Below the pieces are notes generated by a model that was not told the origin of the DNA, did no database searches, and worked only from the letters and a program-made list of their open reading frames with translations. Below are positions 8,360-16,052 of a stretch of DNA of 38,542 nt, piece after piece. Position 1 is the stretch's first letter. Every line of letters begins with the position of its first letter. Source of the DNA: Methanobacteriota archaeon. Lineage in GTDB: Archaea > Thermoplasmatota > Poseidoniia > Poseidoniales > Poseidoniaceae. Location: the NCBI GenBank assembly GCA_002719395.1, contig PBHM01000009.1, positions 7,797 to 46,338 of the forward strand. The letters are read 5' to 3'. The translations under genes and the position numbers were made by a program.

Positions 8360-8890
8360 ATGACCATGGTAGGAACCCCACTCGACTTGATTCCTTATGT
8401 TCGAGGCGTTCAACTCATTCTTTCTGGTTACTCTGGATATGCCAAGGGAAAAAGAATGGAAGTCGACCAGCTCGTGCGCGAAGAAATTATTCGAGCAGGG
8501 GGGCGAGTTCGCTCTCATATGCAAAATATTCATGACACAGCATTCAGAGAAGACAAACTACAGGAAACGAGAGCGGCAAAGCAGTGTATGGAAGAGTGTG
8601 ATATGTTAACAAATGATGTAGAGAAATCTGTTTCTGGCATGGAGCATGCATTTTTTTCAGGACAGCGCTCACCATCAAATGCTGATTTGAAGAAATTGAT
8701 TAAACATGACCACGATGTTATTGATATGATCACGAAAGCGGTAAATCTTGCCAACAGCGCAGAACACATTCTCGCGACTGGAGAGGAAGATTTGCTTACA
8801 GTTATACGTCAAACTACACAAAAAATGACTTCATGTCGTGGATTCTTCGGAGCAAGAAATAATGTTCTTAACGGGTTGAGGAAAAAATAG
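8360..8890 (+). CDS. Small helical protein of unknown function, partner of SPFH-like gene
   Basis: I do not recognise this 176-residue protein. It has a hydrophobic N-terminal stretch (LDLIPYVRGVQLILSGYSGYA) that could be an amphipathic or membrane-touching helix, followed by charged, helix-forming sequence rich in Glu, Lys and Met, and a basic C-terminus (NNVLNGLRKK). There is no signal peptide and no catalytic motif. The ATG at 8360 has no Shine-Dalgarno sequence, so initiation may be leaderless; a second ATG follows two codons later. The stop is 11 bases before the next gene, which encodes an SPFH-like coiled-coil protein, so the two are probably co-transcribed and may act together at the membrane. 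That link is inferred from spacing only. Confidence 0.7.
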   Translation: MTMVGTPLDLIPYVRGVQLILSGYSGYAKGKRMEVDQLVREEIIRAGGRVRSHMQNIHDTAFREDKLQETRAAKQCMEECDMLTNDVEKSVSGMEHAFFSGQRSPSNADLKKLIKHDHDVIDMITKAVNLANSAEHILATGEEDLLTVIRQTTQKMTSCRGFFGARNNVLNGLRKK

Positions 8891-8901
8891 GAGTTGAAAA
8901 A

Positions 8902-10146
8902 ATGGCAATGTATCGATGGAGAGACCACCCTGATGTGGTGGCAAGGTTAGTGAATGCAGATAAGATCAAGACTTTTTCAAAGCAACAAGTTGTACTCAAA
9001 CCAAATGAAGCGCTCGCTATGATTGTCGATGGCAGAATCGGCGATATTCTTTCCGAGACCATACTTAGCAACATGGCTGGAGGATTCAGCAGATGGATTG
9101 GGGAACAAATGGGCCTAACGGCTACAGACCGAAGGTTACTCTTCGCTATGACCGGTCCGATGGATTACAGCATTCCCTTCAATGCCCAAATGGGTGATGG
9201 TCATGTTGCCCAAGGTTTTGCAAATCTAAGATTAAAAATCAATAAAGACGATTTGCCGAAAATGTTGAACATTTTCGCTAACCGAGCACCGACATTAACC
9301 AGGCATGATGTGGGCCTCATTATTTCGACAGAGTTACAAAACCGAGTGATTATTCCCTGTATCGCAAAGTGTCAGACCAGTGCAGACCTAAGAACCCCTC
9401 AATTCCAAGAAAGATTTGAGATGACGGCTGAAATGGAGATGAGAAATCTTCTTTCAAATATGGGTTTCACACTACTCAAGGCCTTTGCGATTACAAATCC
9501 TACCGATATGGAATTGGTAGAAAAGCATCGAGCAAAACTCAAGGCAACCGCAGCAGGGGAACAAGCAAATGCTGAACATGCTGCAGAATTATTCAAGCAT
9601 CAAGAAACAAGTGCCCTCGCTCGAATTGAGATGGAGGTAAATATCCAAAGAGCACAGGCAAACGGTAGAGTTACCGTTGAAATGGAAACCGAGCTCAAAG
9701 AACTAAGAAAGATGGAGGCACATTGGGAAGCAGAACTTCAACGAGATAAGGCCAGATATGAATTAGATTTTCAAAAGCAAAAAGACACGCAAGACCTCGA
9801 GATGCAAAAAGAAGATGCGAAAATGGATAGAGCCATGGCAATGTTTGAACAAGTTCAAGCCAAAAAAGCAGATAGAATCAATCAAATGCACAATCATCAA
9901 TCTAACAGAATGGACAAACAAAATGATTTGCAAATGCAAATGATGGCAATGGCCAAAGAAGCCGGTGCACTAACGCCTGAAGTTATGGCTGAATTCCTAA
10001 AACAGCAAACTGCGCAAAAAGCCATTGATGGGGATGGAACCGAGAACCGCCAAACACAAGCCCCAACACAAATGCATCAATCATGTTGTAATATCTCAAT
10101 ACAACCAGGATGGTCAGCATGCCCAAGTTGCGGTAAAATGTTCTAA
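8902..10146 (+). CDS. SPFH-like domain protein with coiled coil and C-terminal zinc-ribbon remnant
   Basis: The 414-residue product has three visible parts. Residues about 20-210 read like an SPFH (band 7, virion-core-like) domain: QQVVLKPNEALAMIVDGRIG, a GPMDYSIPFNAQMGDGHV segment, then NLLSNMGFTLLKAFAIT. Residues about 215-370 are a long Glu/Lys/Gln/Met-rich coiled coil. The last 25 residues carry SCCN and CPSCGK, a zinc-ribbon-like end whose first Cys pair is adjacent rather than spaced as CxxC. SPFH proteins oligomerise on membranes or as large rings and scaffold partner enzymes. An AGGAGTTG Shine-Dalgarno sequence supports the ATG at 8902. No transmembrane segment is evident, so membrane contact would need the upstream partner. 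The SPFH call comes from motif reading and is moderately certain. Confidence 0.65.
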   Translation: MAMYRWRDHPDVVARLVNADKIKTFSKQQVVLKPNEALAMIVDGRIGDILSETILSNMAGGFSRWIGEQMGLTATDRRLLFAMTGPMDYSIPFNAQMGDGHVAQGFANLRLKINKDDLPKMLNIFANRAPTLTRHDVGLIISTELQNRVIIPCIAKCQTSADLRTPQFQERFEMTAEMEMRNLLSNMGFTLLKAFAITNPTDMELVEKHRAKLKATAAGEQANAEHAAELFKHQETSALARIEMEVNIQRAQANGRVTVEMETELKELRKMEAHWEAELQRDKARYELDFQKQKDTQDLEMQKEDAKMDRAMAMFEQVQAKKADRINQMHNHQSNRMDKQNDLQMQMMAMAKEAGALTPEVMAEFLKQQTAQKAIDGDGTENRQTQAPTQMHQSCCNISIQPGWSACPSCGKMF

Positions 10147-10160
10147 AGAGGGGCATCTTA

Positions 10161-10895
10161 TTGTTTTCTAAGCCATGGCCTATTTGGGAGAAGAATTGGG
10201 CAGTTAGGTCGGAGAAAAAAATCCTTTTTTCTCGGATGCTGTTCCTTTTCCTGATTTTTCTCCTGATACCATACATCGGGATCAACCAAATTTCACAATT
10301 TAGAAATTATAGCCTCTTTGACCCATCACTCTCAATTGATTCATGGATGCCATTTGTTCCGTGGATGATTTTGATTTACTTCTCTTTGTATTTGTATTAC
10401 CCATTATCGGCATGGTACGGAATAGGCGATGATCGAAGAGTGCGGGAAATGTTTGTATTTCACCAAGGTATGTTTACCGTATCGGCATGCATTTACCTTA
10501 TTTTTCTCGTTGCCCCAGTCGAGGTTCACCTCAGAGAACAAATCACCGAAAAAGAACTTCAGGGTACAGGGTTGCTATCGACATTCTATTCTATGCTTCA
10601 CCTTGGAGATGCGCCATACAATGCTTGGCCTAGTCTCCATGTGGTACAGAGTTTCCTTATTCTCAAGGTTCTGGAGCGATGGAATGTTTGGAGTCATAAG
10701 ATTCAGATTTTGGCATGGTTTGCTTGGTTCTTGATGATGATTTCAATCATGACAACCAAACAGCACTTCTTCTTTGACCTCATAACAGGACTCATCACAG
10801 CCATTTACTCATGGCTGTATTGGATTAAACCCTCATTGGACTCCTGCCATGATAATTTGTGGTCAAATAAACTACAATCATCAAGAGATGATTGA
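10161..10895 (+). CDS. PAP2-superfamily membrane phosphatase/phosphotransferase
   Basis: A 244-residue polytopic membrane protein with about six hydrophobic segments. It has the second and third PAP2 phosphatase motifs: WPSLHV (H160) and TTKQHFFFDLITG, where H202 and D206 give the HxxxD pair that forms the phospho-enzyme site. The first PAP2 motif (KxxxxxxRP) is not obvious, as in Aur1/inositol-phosphotransferase-like members. Such enzymes remove or exchange phosphate head groups on membrane lipids. The start is TTG at 10161, with AAGAGGGG about eight bases upstream; the next ATG (10236) would cut into the first membrane segment. Its 3' end overlaps by 15 bases with the convergent thioredoxin-CcdA gene. 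Substrate unknown. Confidence 0.75.
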   Translation: MFSKPWPIWEKNWAVRSEKKILFSRMLFLFLIFLLIPYIGINQISQFRNYSLFDPSLSIDSWMPFVPWMILIYFSLYLYYPLSAWYGIGDDRRVREMFVFHQGMFTVSACIYLIFLVAPVEVHLREQITEKELQGTGLLSTFYSMLHLGDAPYNAWPSLHVVQSFLILKVLERWNVWSHKIQILAWFAWFLMMISIMTTKQHFFFDLITGLITAIYSWLYWIKPSLDSCHDNLWSNKLQSSRDD

Positions 10896-12413
10896 TGCGA
10901 CCAACTCAGGTTGAGTGAGATAGATGATCAGCCCAAGCCCGGCGAACATCATCATCCATGAGCCTACGGCTTTGATGAGGTTAGTACTTTTTCTTAACAC
11001 TGATATGAATCTTTGTTGACCAAAACCTACAACGGTTGTAACAGCAATCATCAGAAAACTAACGGAAATCATAAGTCCGAAAAGACCTGTCCAAGTAGCC
11101 GAACCTCCAATGATGGCAAGATAACCAATGAATGGTATAACGGCTGCGGCTGTACAATCAATAGATGCTGCTGAATAACCAATTCCCCATAGGTACATGT
11201 TTCTTTTTGGGGTAAAACGCTCATCCATTTCCGTCGTTGACCATTTATCTACCAATTTTTGAACGAATCCAAGTAAGTGAGCCGTCCCTCCAGTTAGCAT
11301 AAAGGCTCCAAGAATGACCAACAAAACGGCTACAATAAGGGCAAAATAATGTAATAATCCTGTTAGATCAAAAATTTCCCCCAAACCTACAACAATCAGA
11401 CCAATGATGAGAAAGAACGTGAGTTGGCCTAAAGCTGCAAGTCCACCAAGTACCAAATGGTGAGGCATTTTCGACTGAATCTTTCCAGCATCTAGCAACT
11501 CATCTTGCCTTTGTCCTAATCCAACATAATAAGAGATATACCCGGGTAAAACTGGAAATGCACAAGGGGAAAAATAAACCAAAATTCCCAGTAAGAGGCC
11601 CATAACAAATATTGCACCTGCTGAGCGGTCAACTTTTTTTAAGGAAAAACGCAAATCTTCGGCTTCTCCTTGATTAGCCAACTTGACAGCCTCATCGAAA
11701 GAATTCCAACCATCCAGAGGTGTCCCTGTCTCTTCTCTTGCGACAATATATCCCTCATGATCGATCACATAAACTTGAGGAATGACTTGAGCACTGTATT
11801 GTTCTACCATATCTCCTCTTTCCCCTGTACTGAGATTGACAATAACAGAATCATCAGCACCGGTCCCCACAAGCCAAGGCATGAACTTACTCGATTGGGG
11901 GTCTCCAAAGGTTTCATTCAGGTCCTCAATCGTTTCAGGCCTTGTATACCAACTGCCCACTGAAACGATGATGACGGGGTAATCTCCACTCAATTCCTCC
12001 CACTCTGTTTGTCGAATTTCTAAATGCTCCTGAACAAGGTGACAACTTTGGCAATCCACTGCCATGAAATCTATGATGACTATTTTTCCGCGATGCTCAG
12101 AGAGTTGAAACCAGCCTGAATCATTTGTCAAATCAGTTTCAAAACCAGTCCTGTTAAGAGTCAGCATCTCAAAATCTGGTGCAAGCCTTGCAGTAGATCG
12201 GTCAACACCATATGAATCCGACGTTAAGCCAAAAACTGAAAGACCAGCATAACCAATAAGTGAGAATAAGATGATACCGATTCCAAATGCTTTCCAAGTG
12301 TTAGACTCTTTGAACACTGAAAAATCCATACCGAGTTTCATCTGAATTTTTTGCGATAACGATGTTTTTTCGTTCTCTGCCACTTGTGATATCGAATCAT
12401 TTGGTGGCTCCAT
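10881..12413 (-). CDS. Thioredoxin-like domain fused to CcdA/DsbD-type transmembrane electron carrier
   Basis: The product (510 residues from ATG 12413) has a short cytoplasmic N-terminus, one membrane helix (about 40-62), a thioredoxin/TlpA-like domain with redox motif VDCQSC (C121, C124) and a cis-Pro segment IPQVYVID, then a CcdA/DsbD-like bundle of six helices. The bundle has the two intramembrane cysteines of that family: FSPCAFPVLPGY (C284) and SIDCTAAAV (C420). CcdA/DsbD proteins pass electrons from cytoplasmic thioredoxin across the membrane; here the fused outer domain would be the acceptor. The order (Trx first, CcdA second) differs from DsbD, whose Trx domain is C-terminal. ATG 12413 follows GTGGGA; a TTG at 12428 has no Shine-Dalgarno support. 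It lies 30 bases after the radical SAM gene. Confidence 0.85.
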   Translation of the reverse strand: MEPPNDSISQVAENEKTSLSQKIQMKLGMDFSVFKESNTWKAFGIGIILFSLIGYAGLSVFGLTSDSYGVDRSTARLAPDFEMLTLNRTGFETDLTNDSGWFQLSEHRGKIVIIDFMAVDCQSCHLVQEHLEIRQTEWEELSGDYPVIIVSVGSWYTRPETIEDLNETFGDPQSSKFMPWLVGTGADDSVIVNLSTGERGDMVEQYSAQVIPQVYVIDHEGYIVAREETGTPLDGWNSFDEAVKLANQGEAEDLRFSLKKVDRSAGAIFVMGLLLGILVYFSPCAFPVLPGYISYYVGLGQRQDELLDAGKIQSKMPHHLVLGGLAALGQLTFFLIIGLIVVGLGEIFDLTGLLHYFALIVAVLLVILGAFMLTGGTAHLLGFVQKLVDKWSTTEMDERFTPKRNMYLWGIGYSAASIDCTAAAVIPFIGYLAIIGGSATWTGLFGLMISVSFLMIAVTTVVGFGQQRFISVLRKSTNLIKAVGSWMMMFAGLGLIIYLTQPELVASIIS

Positions 12414-12443
12414 ATCATTCCCACACAATGACAGGTTAGAACA

Positions 12444-13529
12444 TTAACGGTGTTCATTGAGATGTACGAGAGATACTTCAAGGCGGTCGTAAGTAGGATG
12501 AACCTCAACCATCTGTACACAAACACTTACCTCATCGGCGATTAGTGTCGCAATTTCAAGTGGAAGTTCGATGCGAAGCATTTTCGCATTATATCGAATC
12601 CAACCATTAGGCAAACCAAGCATTTGCTGCAATTCTAAAAGATCGTCCGATGCATTTTCTAGCGAAGTGGGGATGGCTCCAAACAAAATGGTATCATCTT
12701 CACTCAAAACTTCGTATGGCTGCATATTTACTTCCGCCCGCCTTCTGAATCGATGGCGTAATTGGCCAGCATCCTTGTATGAAGAGGTGCAAAATTTGAT
12801 GTGATAAGTGTATTTTTCACCCATTGATTTTAGTTCTGAGGCTAATTCTGCGCTACCTTCTGCCGCTGCAGTAAGAGCCCCTGCAAGGTTAAAACCTCGA
12901 ATGTCCATTTCATTTTGATTTCCTACAGTAATCTCTAATTCATTTAAGTTGACAAAATCAACCGGCAATGTGTCCACATCATCTAATAGATTTTTCAACT
13001 TCTCAGCCTTATCTGGTTCAACCGGCAACTCGATTCCAACGACAATCCCTTCATTGGAACAATGAATAATTGAATTTTGATATTGTGTCGTAGTAAGATC
13101 GAGTAAATGAAATCTAATTTCATCTAAACCCGCCTTTGCAAGAGTCCGACATTTTTCCTCATCAATTGGAATAGAGGTGTAGCAATGAATGTGATGTTGT
13201 TGTCCAAAGGATTTTTTCAATTGTTGAATTGCCTCAACTGTTTTTTCAAAATCCAACATGGGGTCACCTCCAGTAATTCCAGTGCCCGTGGCTTGCATGG
13301 CTTCTGCTTCTTGAATGACTTCCTCCCAGGATTCGCATTTCTTTTCGTTGGCAAACATAAATGGCGTTTCCCTTCGATTATCTGAGAGCGGACAATAATC
13401 ACATCCCCAATGGCATTTTCCTGTCACAAACAAAACCAATTTCGAGCCTTGTTGACATTGTATACAGCCTTCTGCCTCTGCTTGTTCAGGAGGGACAATC
13501 GATCCTAACATCGGCAGGTGAATGGTCAA
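12444..13529 (-). CDS. Radical SAM enzyme of unknown substrate (PFL-activase-like archaeal family)
   Basis: A 361-residue radical SAM protein. The [4Fe-4S]-SAM motif is KCHWGCDYC (C39, C43, C46), and TGITGGDPM is the GGE-like SAM-binding motif. Ahead of it, GCIQCQQG (C22, C25) provides an extra CxxC pair that could bind metal. The C-terminal third (about 265-361) has no familiar domain. Archaea have an uncharacterised pyruvate-formate-lyase-activase-related family that this resembles; the substrate is unknown. The start is taken as TTG 13529, which overlaps the pdxT stop as TTGA and has GGAGG seven bases upstream; a GTG at 13559 would overlap pdxT by 34 bases and has no better signal. It is coupled to pdxT and precedes the thioredoxin-CcdA gene. 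Confidence 0.83.
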   Translation of the reverse strand: MTIHLPMLGSIVPPEQAEAEGCIQCQQGSKLVLFVTGKCHWGCDYCPLSDNRRETPFMFANEKKCESWEEVIQEAEAMQATGTGITGGDPMLDFEKTVEAIQQLKKSFGQQHHIHCYTSIPIDEEKCRTLAKAGLDEIRFHLLDLTTTQYQNSIIHCSNEGIVVGIELPVEPDKAEKLKNLLDDVDTLPVDFVNLNELEITVGNQNEMDIRGFNLAGALTAAAEGSAELASELKSMGEKYTYHIKFCTSSYKDAGQLRHRFRRRAEVNMQPYEVLSEDDTILFGAIPTSLENASDDLLELQQMLGLPNGWIRYNAKMLRIELPLEIATLIADEVSVCVQMVEVHPTYDRLEVSLVHLNEHR

Positions 13530-14182
13530 GGTGTGGCCTCCATTTCTCTTATCAACCACCGATGAAATCGTCTATCTTGCGTTAATTCTGGATGGAATGT
13601 TAGTCCCAACCTATTTTCATCTCTAATTCCAACGATTTCATCGTTGAGGTAAACAACTGCTTCGGCCTTACAATCATCAAATCTGGGGGCCCTGATAAAG
13701 ATACCAAGGAATTCATTGGACTCAGGTGGTGCTTCAGGCCACATTGGCAAAGGTTGGTGGCCAAAATGATCCCTTCCCAGTGATTGGGACTTTACTGATT
13801 TGATTGATTCATCTGGAAGTAATACTTTGAGTGGAGAGGAAAAAGAATCAATTTGGCGTCCGAAAGCATTACGAGAAATGGTTGCGTTCAAGAGATTATT
13901 TTGACAAAGCAAAATCGTGCCAGCACACGTTGACAGAACCGGTATTTTTGTTTGACGAATGAAAGAAAACACTTCTTCGAGCAAACCCTCATTCTGCGTA
14001 GCAATTTTCATACTGGTAGATTCACCACCTGGAAAAATAATCCCATCAATGGCTTCTAAATCTGTTGATTTTCGAATAGGTCTCATCTCTACTTCTAGAC
14101 CAAGTTGGTCAGCAGCAGTCATCATGGCTTCCATGTGTTCACTTCTCCCCCCTTGAATCATAAGGATGCCAACACGGAGCAT
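13526..14182 (-). CDS. pdxT: PLP synthase glutaminase subunit
   Basis: PdxT releases ammonia from glutamine and channels it to PdxS, which builds pyridoxal 5'-phosphate from ribose 5-phosphate and glyceraldehyde 3-phosphate. The 218-residue product has the class I amidotransferase features: GIIFPGGESTSM, the nucleophile in VLSTCAGTILL (Cys86), RNAFGRQ, GIFIRAP, and the catalytic His/Glu in LTFHPELT. The start is ATG 14182 (MLRVGILMIQGG), matched to family length and preceded by GGGGATGAT; a longer frame from 14233 adds 17 non-family residues. pdxS is not next to it, which is less usual than a pdxST pair. It is the first gene of a minus-strand set with the radical SAM enzyme, whose start overlaps its stop. 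Confidence 0.92.
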   Translation of the reverse strand: MLRVGILMIQGGRSEHMEAMMTAADQLGLEVEMRPIRKSTDLEAIDGIIFPGGESTSMKIATQNEGLLEEVFSFIRQTKIPVLSTCAGTILLCQNNLLNATISRNAFGRQIDSFSSPLKVLLPDESIKSVKSQSLGRDHFGHQPLPMWPEAPPESNEFLGIFIRAPRFDDCKAEAVVYLNDEIVGIRDENRLGLTFHPELTQDRRFHRWLIREMEATP

Positions 14183-14257
14183 ATCATCCCCACAAGTAAT
14201 TCCTTTTTGACTCCGACTATTCCATAGGTTCATTCACTTGTTGATGTTGGAAGATTC

Positions 14258-15442
14258 ATGGAACACGTTGGAGATTGTTTTCTGGTACCCGGCCCAACGC
14301 GTATGTCGGAGGCCTGTAGAGAATCGATGGCAACGGCTACCATCACCGCAAGGGGTTCGGAATTTAGAGAAATAATGGCTCGGTTAAACAGCGGTTTGCG
14401 CTACGCATTCAATTTATCTCCAAGTTCTGATAAACGAGGTCAAGAATCTTGGGAAGGAAATGATGGTTACAAGGTGATTGTGGTATCTGGAAGTGGTACT
14501 GGAGCTATGGAAATGATCATTGCCAATAGATTTGGAAAACAAGACAATGTATTGATTCCAACAAATGGAAAATTTGGAGAACGTGTTGCTGAGATGGCCA
14601 TGAGATATTGTAACGTAACCCACATCCGTTATGAGTGGGGACAATCTTTTGATATTGAACAATTAGAACAACTTTCGAAAAACAATAACTTTGAATCGCT
14701 CATTATTTGCCATAATGAAACAAGTGCCGGCATAACTCAAGATGCAAAAGCACTATCCACGCTCGCTTCTTCATATGGAATGGGATTCATACTCGATGGA
14801 ATAACAAGCGTTGGAGGAATTGAGGTGTGCCCAGAGGCATGGAATGCTGAAGCGGTAGTGGTTGGTGCTCAAAAGTGTACAGCTGGGCCAAGTGGAATTG
14901 CAGCCATTGCAATTAATGAGAAATACATTTCAGAGAGTAATCATCGACGTGAAAACCAATTACTTCATCCCGCATATTATTTTGATTTACAATTTGCTCT
15001 AAATAAAGGAGATGATGACCAAACGCCTTGGACTCCATCCATTATCGCAGCCCAAGGATGGGCAACCTCACTCGAAATACTCAAAAATGAGGGATTAGAA
15101 AATCGAATTTCCCGTTGTGCAAATATGGCAAAAGGGGTTCGTAAATTGTTCTTAGATGCTGGATTTAGATTATTGGCAGATAATAAACAGCGCTCTGACA
15201 CGGTCACGGCTATCTTGTATCCTGAGGGTATCGACGATAAGTGGAGATCTCGGCTCAAGGAAACATACCAGACACAGGTCATTGGAGGTCAAGATCACCT
15301 CAAAGGAAAAATGTTCAGAGTGGGCACCATGGGTGAAACGCCTATTGAAGAGATCATTGAGGGATGTAAGAGGATGATGCTTTGTTTCAAAGACATGGGG
15401 CATTCAATAAAAGAATTGGATGTAGAGTCCTACTTCAGGTGA
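14258..15442 (+). CDS. Class V aminotransferase (alanine-glyoxylate / serine-pyruvate type)
   Basis: A PLP-dependent fold-type I aminotransferase, 394 residues. The N-terminus LVPGPTRMSEACRESM is typical of the alanine-glyoxylate/serine-pyruvate/aspartate aminotransferase group. SGSGTGAMEMII binds the PLP phosphate, CHNETSAGI is the substrate segment, ILDGITSVGG contains the Asp that holds the pyridine nitrogen, and VVGAQKCTAGPSG holds the Schiff-base lysine (K206). Archaeal members have been linked to serine, alanine or aspartate transamination, so the exact pair of substrates is open. It is divergent from pdxT, whose pathway makes its cofactor, and is followed after four bases by nadM, whose Shine-Dalgarno sequence overlaps its stop codon. 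Confidence 0.87.
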   Translation: MEHVGDCFLVPGPTRMSEACRESMATATITARGSEFREIMARLNSGLRYAFNLSPSSDKRGQESWEGNDGYKVIVVSGSGTGAMEMIIANRFGKQDNVLIPTNGKFGERVAEMAMRYCNVTHIRYEWGQSFDIEQLEQLSKNNNFESLIICHNETSAGITQDAKALSTLASSYGMGFILDGITSVGGIEVCPEAWNAEAVVVGAQKCTAGPSGIAAIAINEKYISESNHRRENQLLHPAYYFDLQFALNKGDDDQTPWTPSIIAAQGWATSLEILKNEGLENRISRCANMAKGVRKLFLDAGFRLLADNKQRSDTVTAILYPEGIDDKWRSRLKETYQTQVIGGQDHLKGKMFRVGTMGETPIEEIIEGCKRMMLCFKDMGHSIKELDVESYFR

Positions 15443-15446
15443 AGGC

Positions 15447-15977
15447 ATGCATATCGTATTAGGAAGATTTCAGCCATTTCATTGTGGGCATGCGTGGCTT
15501 GTGGAACAAGCCCTTGAAAGAGGAGACGTCACCATTGCTATTGGGAGTGCACAGGCCGGTGGAGAGGTGAATAATCCATGGACAGCCAATCAAAGGCATG
15601 CAATGATCAAGGCATGGCTTGGGAATAGAGATGCTCGCATCGTGGAAATTGATGACATCAATGACCCACCTCGTTGGGTTGAGCATGCAAAAAAATTTCA
15701 TGGAGAGGGAATCTTAGTCACATCTGATGAGGAAACGGCTTCGTTGTATGAGCAAGCATCATTCGCCGTTTTAGAATTGCCTCGGGAGAGACGAGAAAGC
15801 CTTGAAGGATGGAGAATCAGAAAAACACTCACGATGTTATCAACCATACATGATGATGATGCTGTGAGAGAAGTTATGAAAGGTCTCCTTCCAATCGAAA
15901 TCACAAATTGGCTCATTGATAATGATGCCATGTATATTCTCAATGTAATCGGCCAAGAACAACCATACACTGGTTAG
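15447..15977 (+). CDS. nadM: Nicotinamide-nucleotide adenylyltransferase, archaeal NadM type
   Basis: NadM joins NMN (or NaMN) with ATP to form NAD(+) and pyrophosphate in the last step of NAD synthesis. The 176-residue product matches the short archaeal family. It begins MHIVLGRFQPFHCGH, where H12-x-x-H15 is the nucleotidyltransferase HxGH site; IAIGSAQ and NPWTANQRHAMI follow as in archaeal NadM, and EGWRIRKTL sits where the second ATP-binding motif (SxxxIR) is expected, though its Ser/Thr is not conserved. AGGTGAAG just before the ATG serves as ribosome binding site and overlaps the stop of the aminotransferase gene, suggesting coupled translation. A hairpin terminator follows the stop codon directly. 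Confidence 0.92.
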   Translation: MHIVLGRFQPFHCGHAWLVEQALERGDVTIAIGSAQAGGEVNNPWTANQRHAMIKAWLGNRDARIVEIDDINDPPRWVEHAKKFHGEGILVTSDEETASLYEQASFAVLELPRERRESLEGWRIRKTLTMLSTIHDDDAVREVMKGLLPIEITNWLIDNDAMYILNVIGQEQPYTG

Positions 15978-15980
15978 GGA

Positions 15981-16006
15981 AAAATCAACTATTTAGTTGA
16001 TTTTTT
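15981..16006 (+). terminator. Perfect hairpin with T-tail after nadM
   Basis: A perfect 11-base inverted repeat, AAAATCAACTA at 15981-15991 and TAGTTGATTTT at 15994-16004, separated by two T residues and extended by further Ts to 16006. It begins three bases after the nadM stop. It looks like an intrinsic terminator. Archaeal RNA polymerase needs mainly the T-run, so the hairpin may also protect the mRNA 3' end. It separates the aminotransferase-nadM pair from the RCC1 gene. Confidence 0.65.
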
Positions 16007-16052
16007 AACAGAAAAGGGGTAATGTTGAAAAGAATCATAGCGAGGGAAACTC

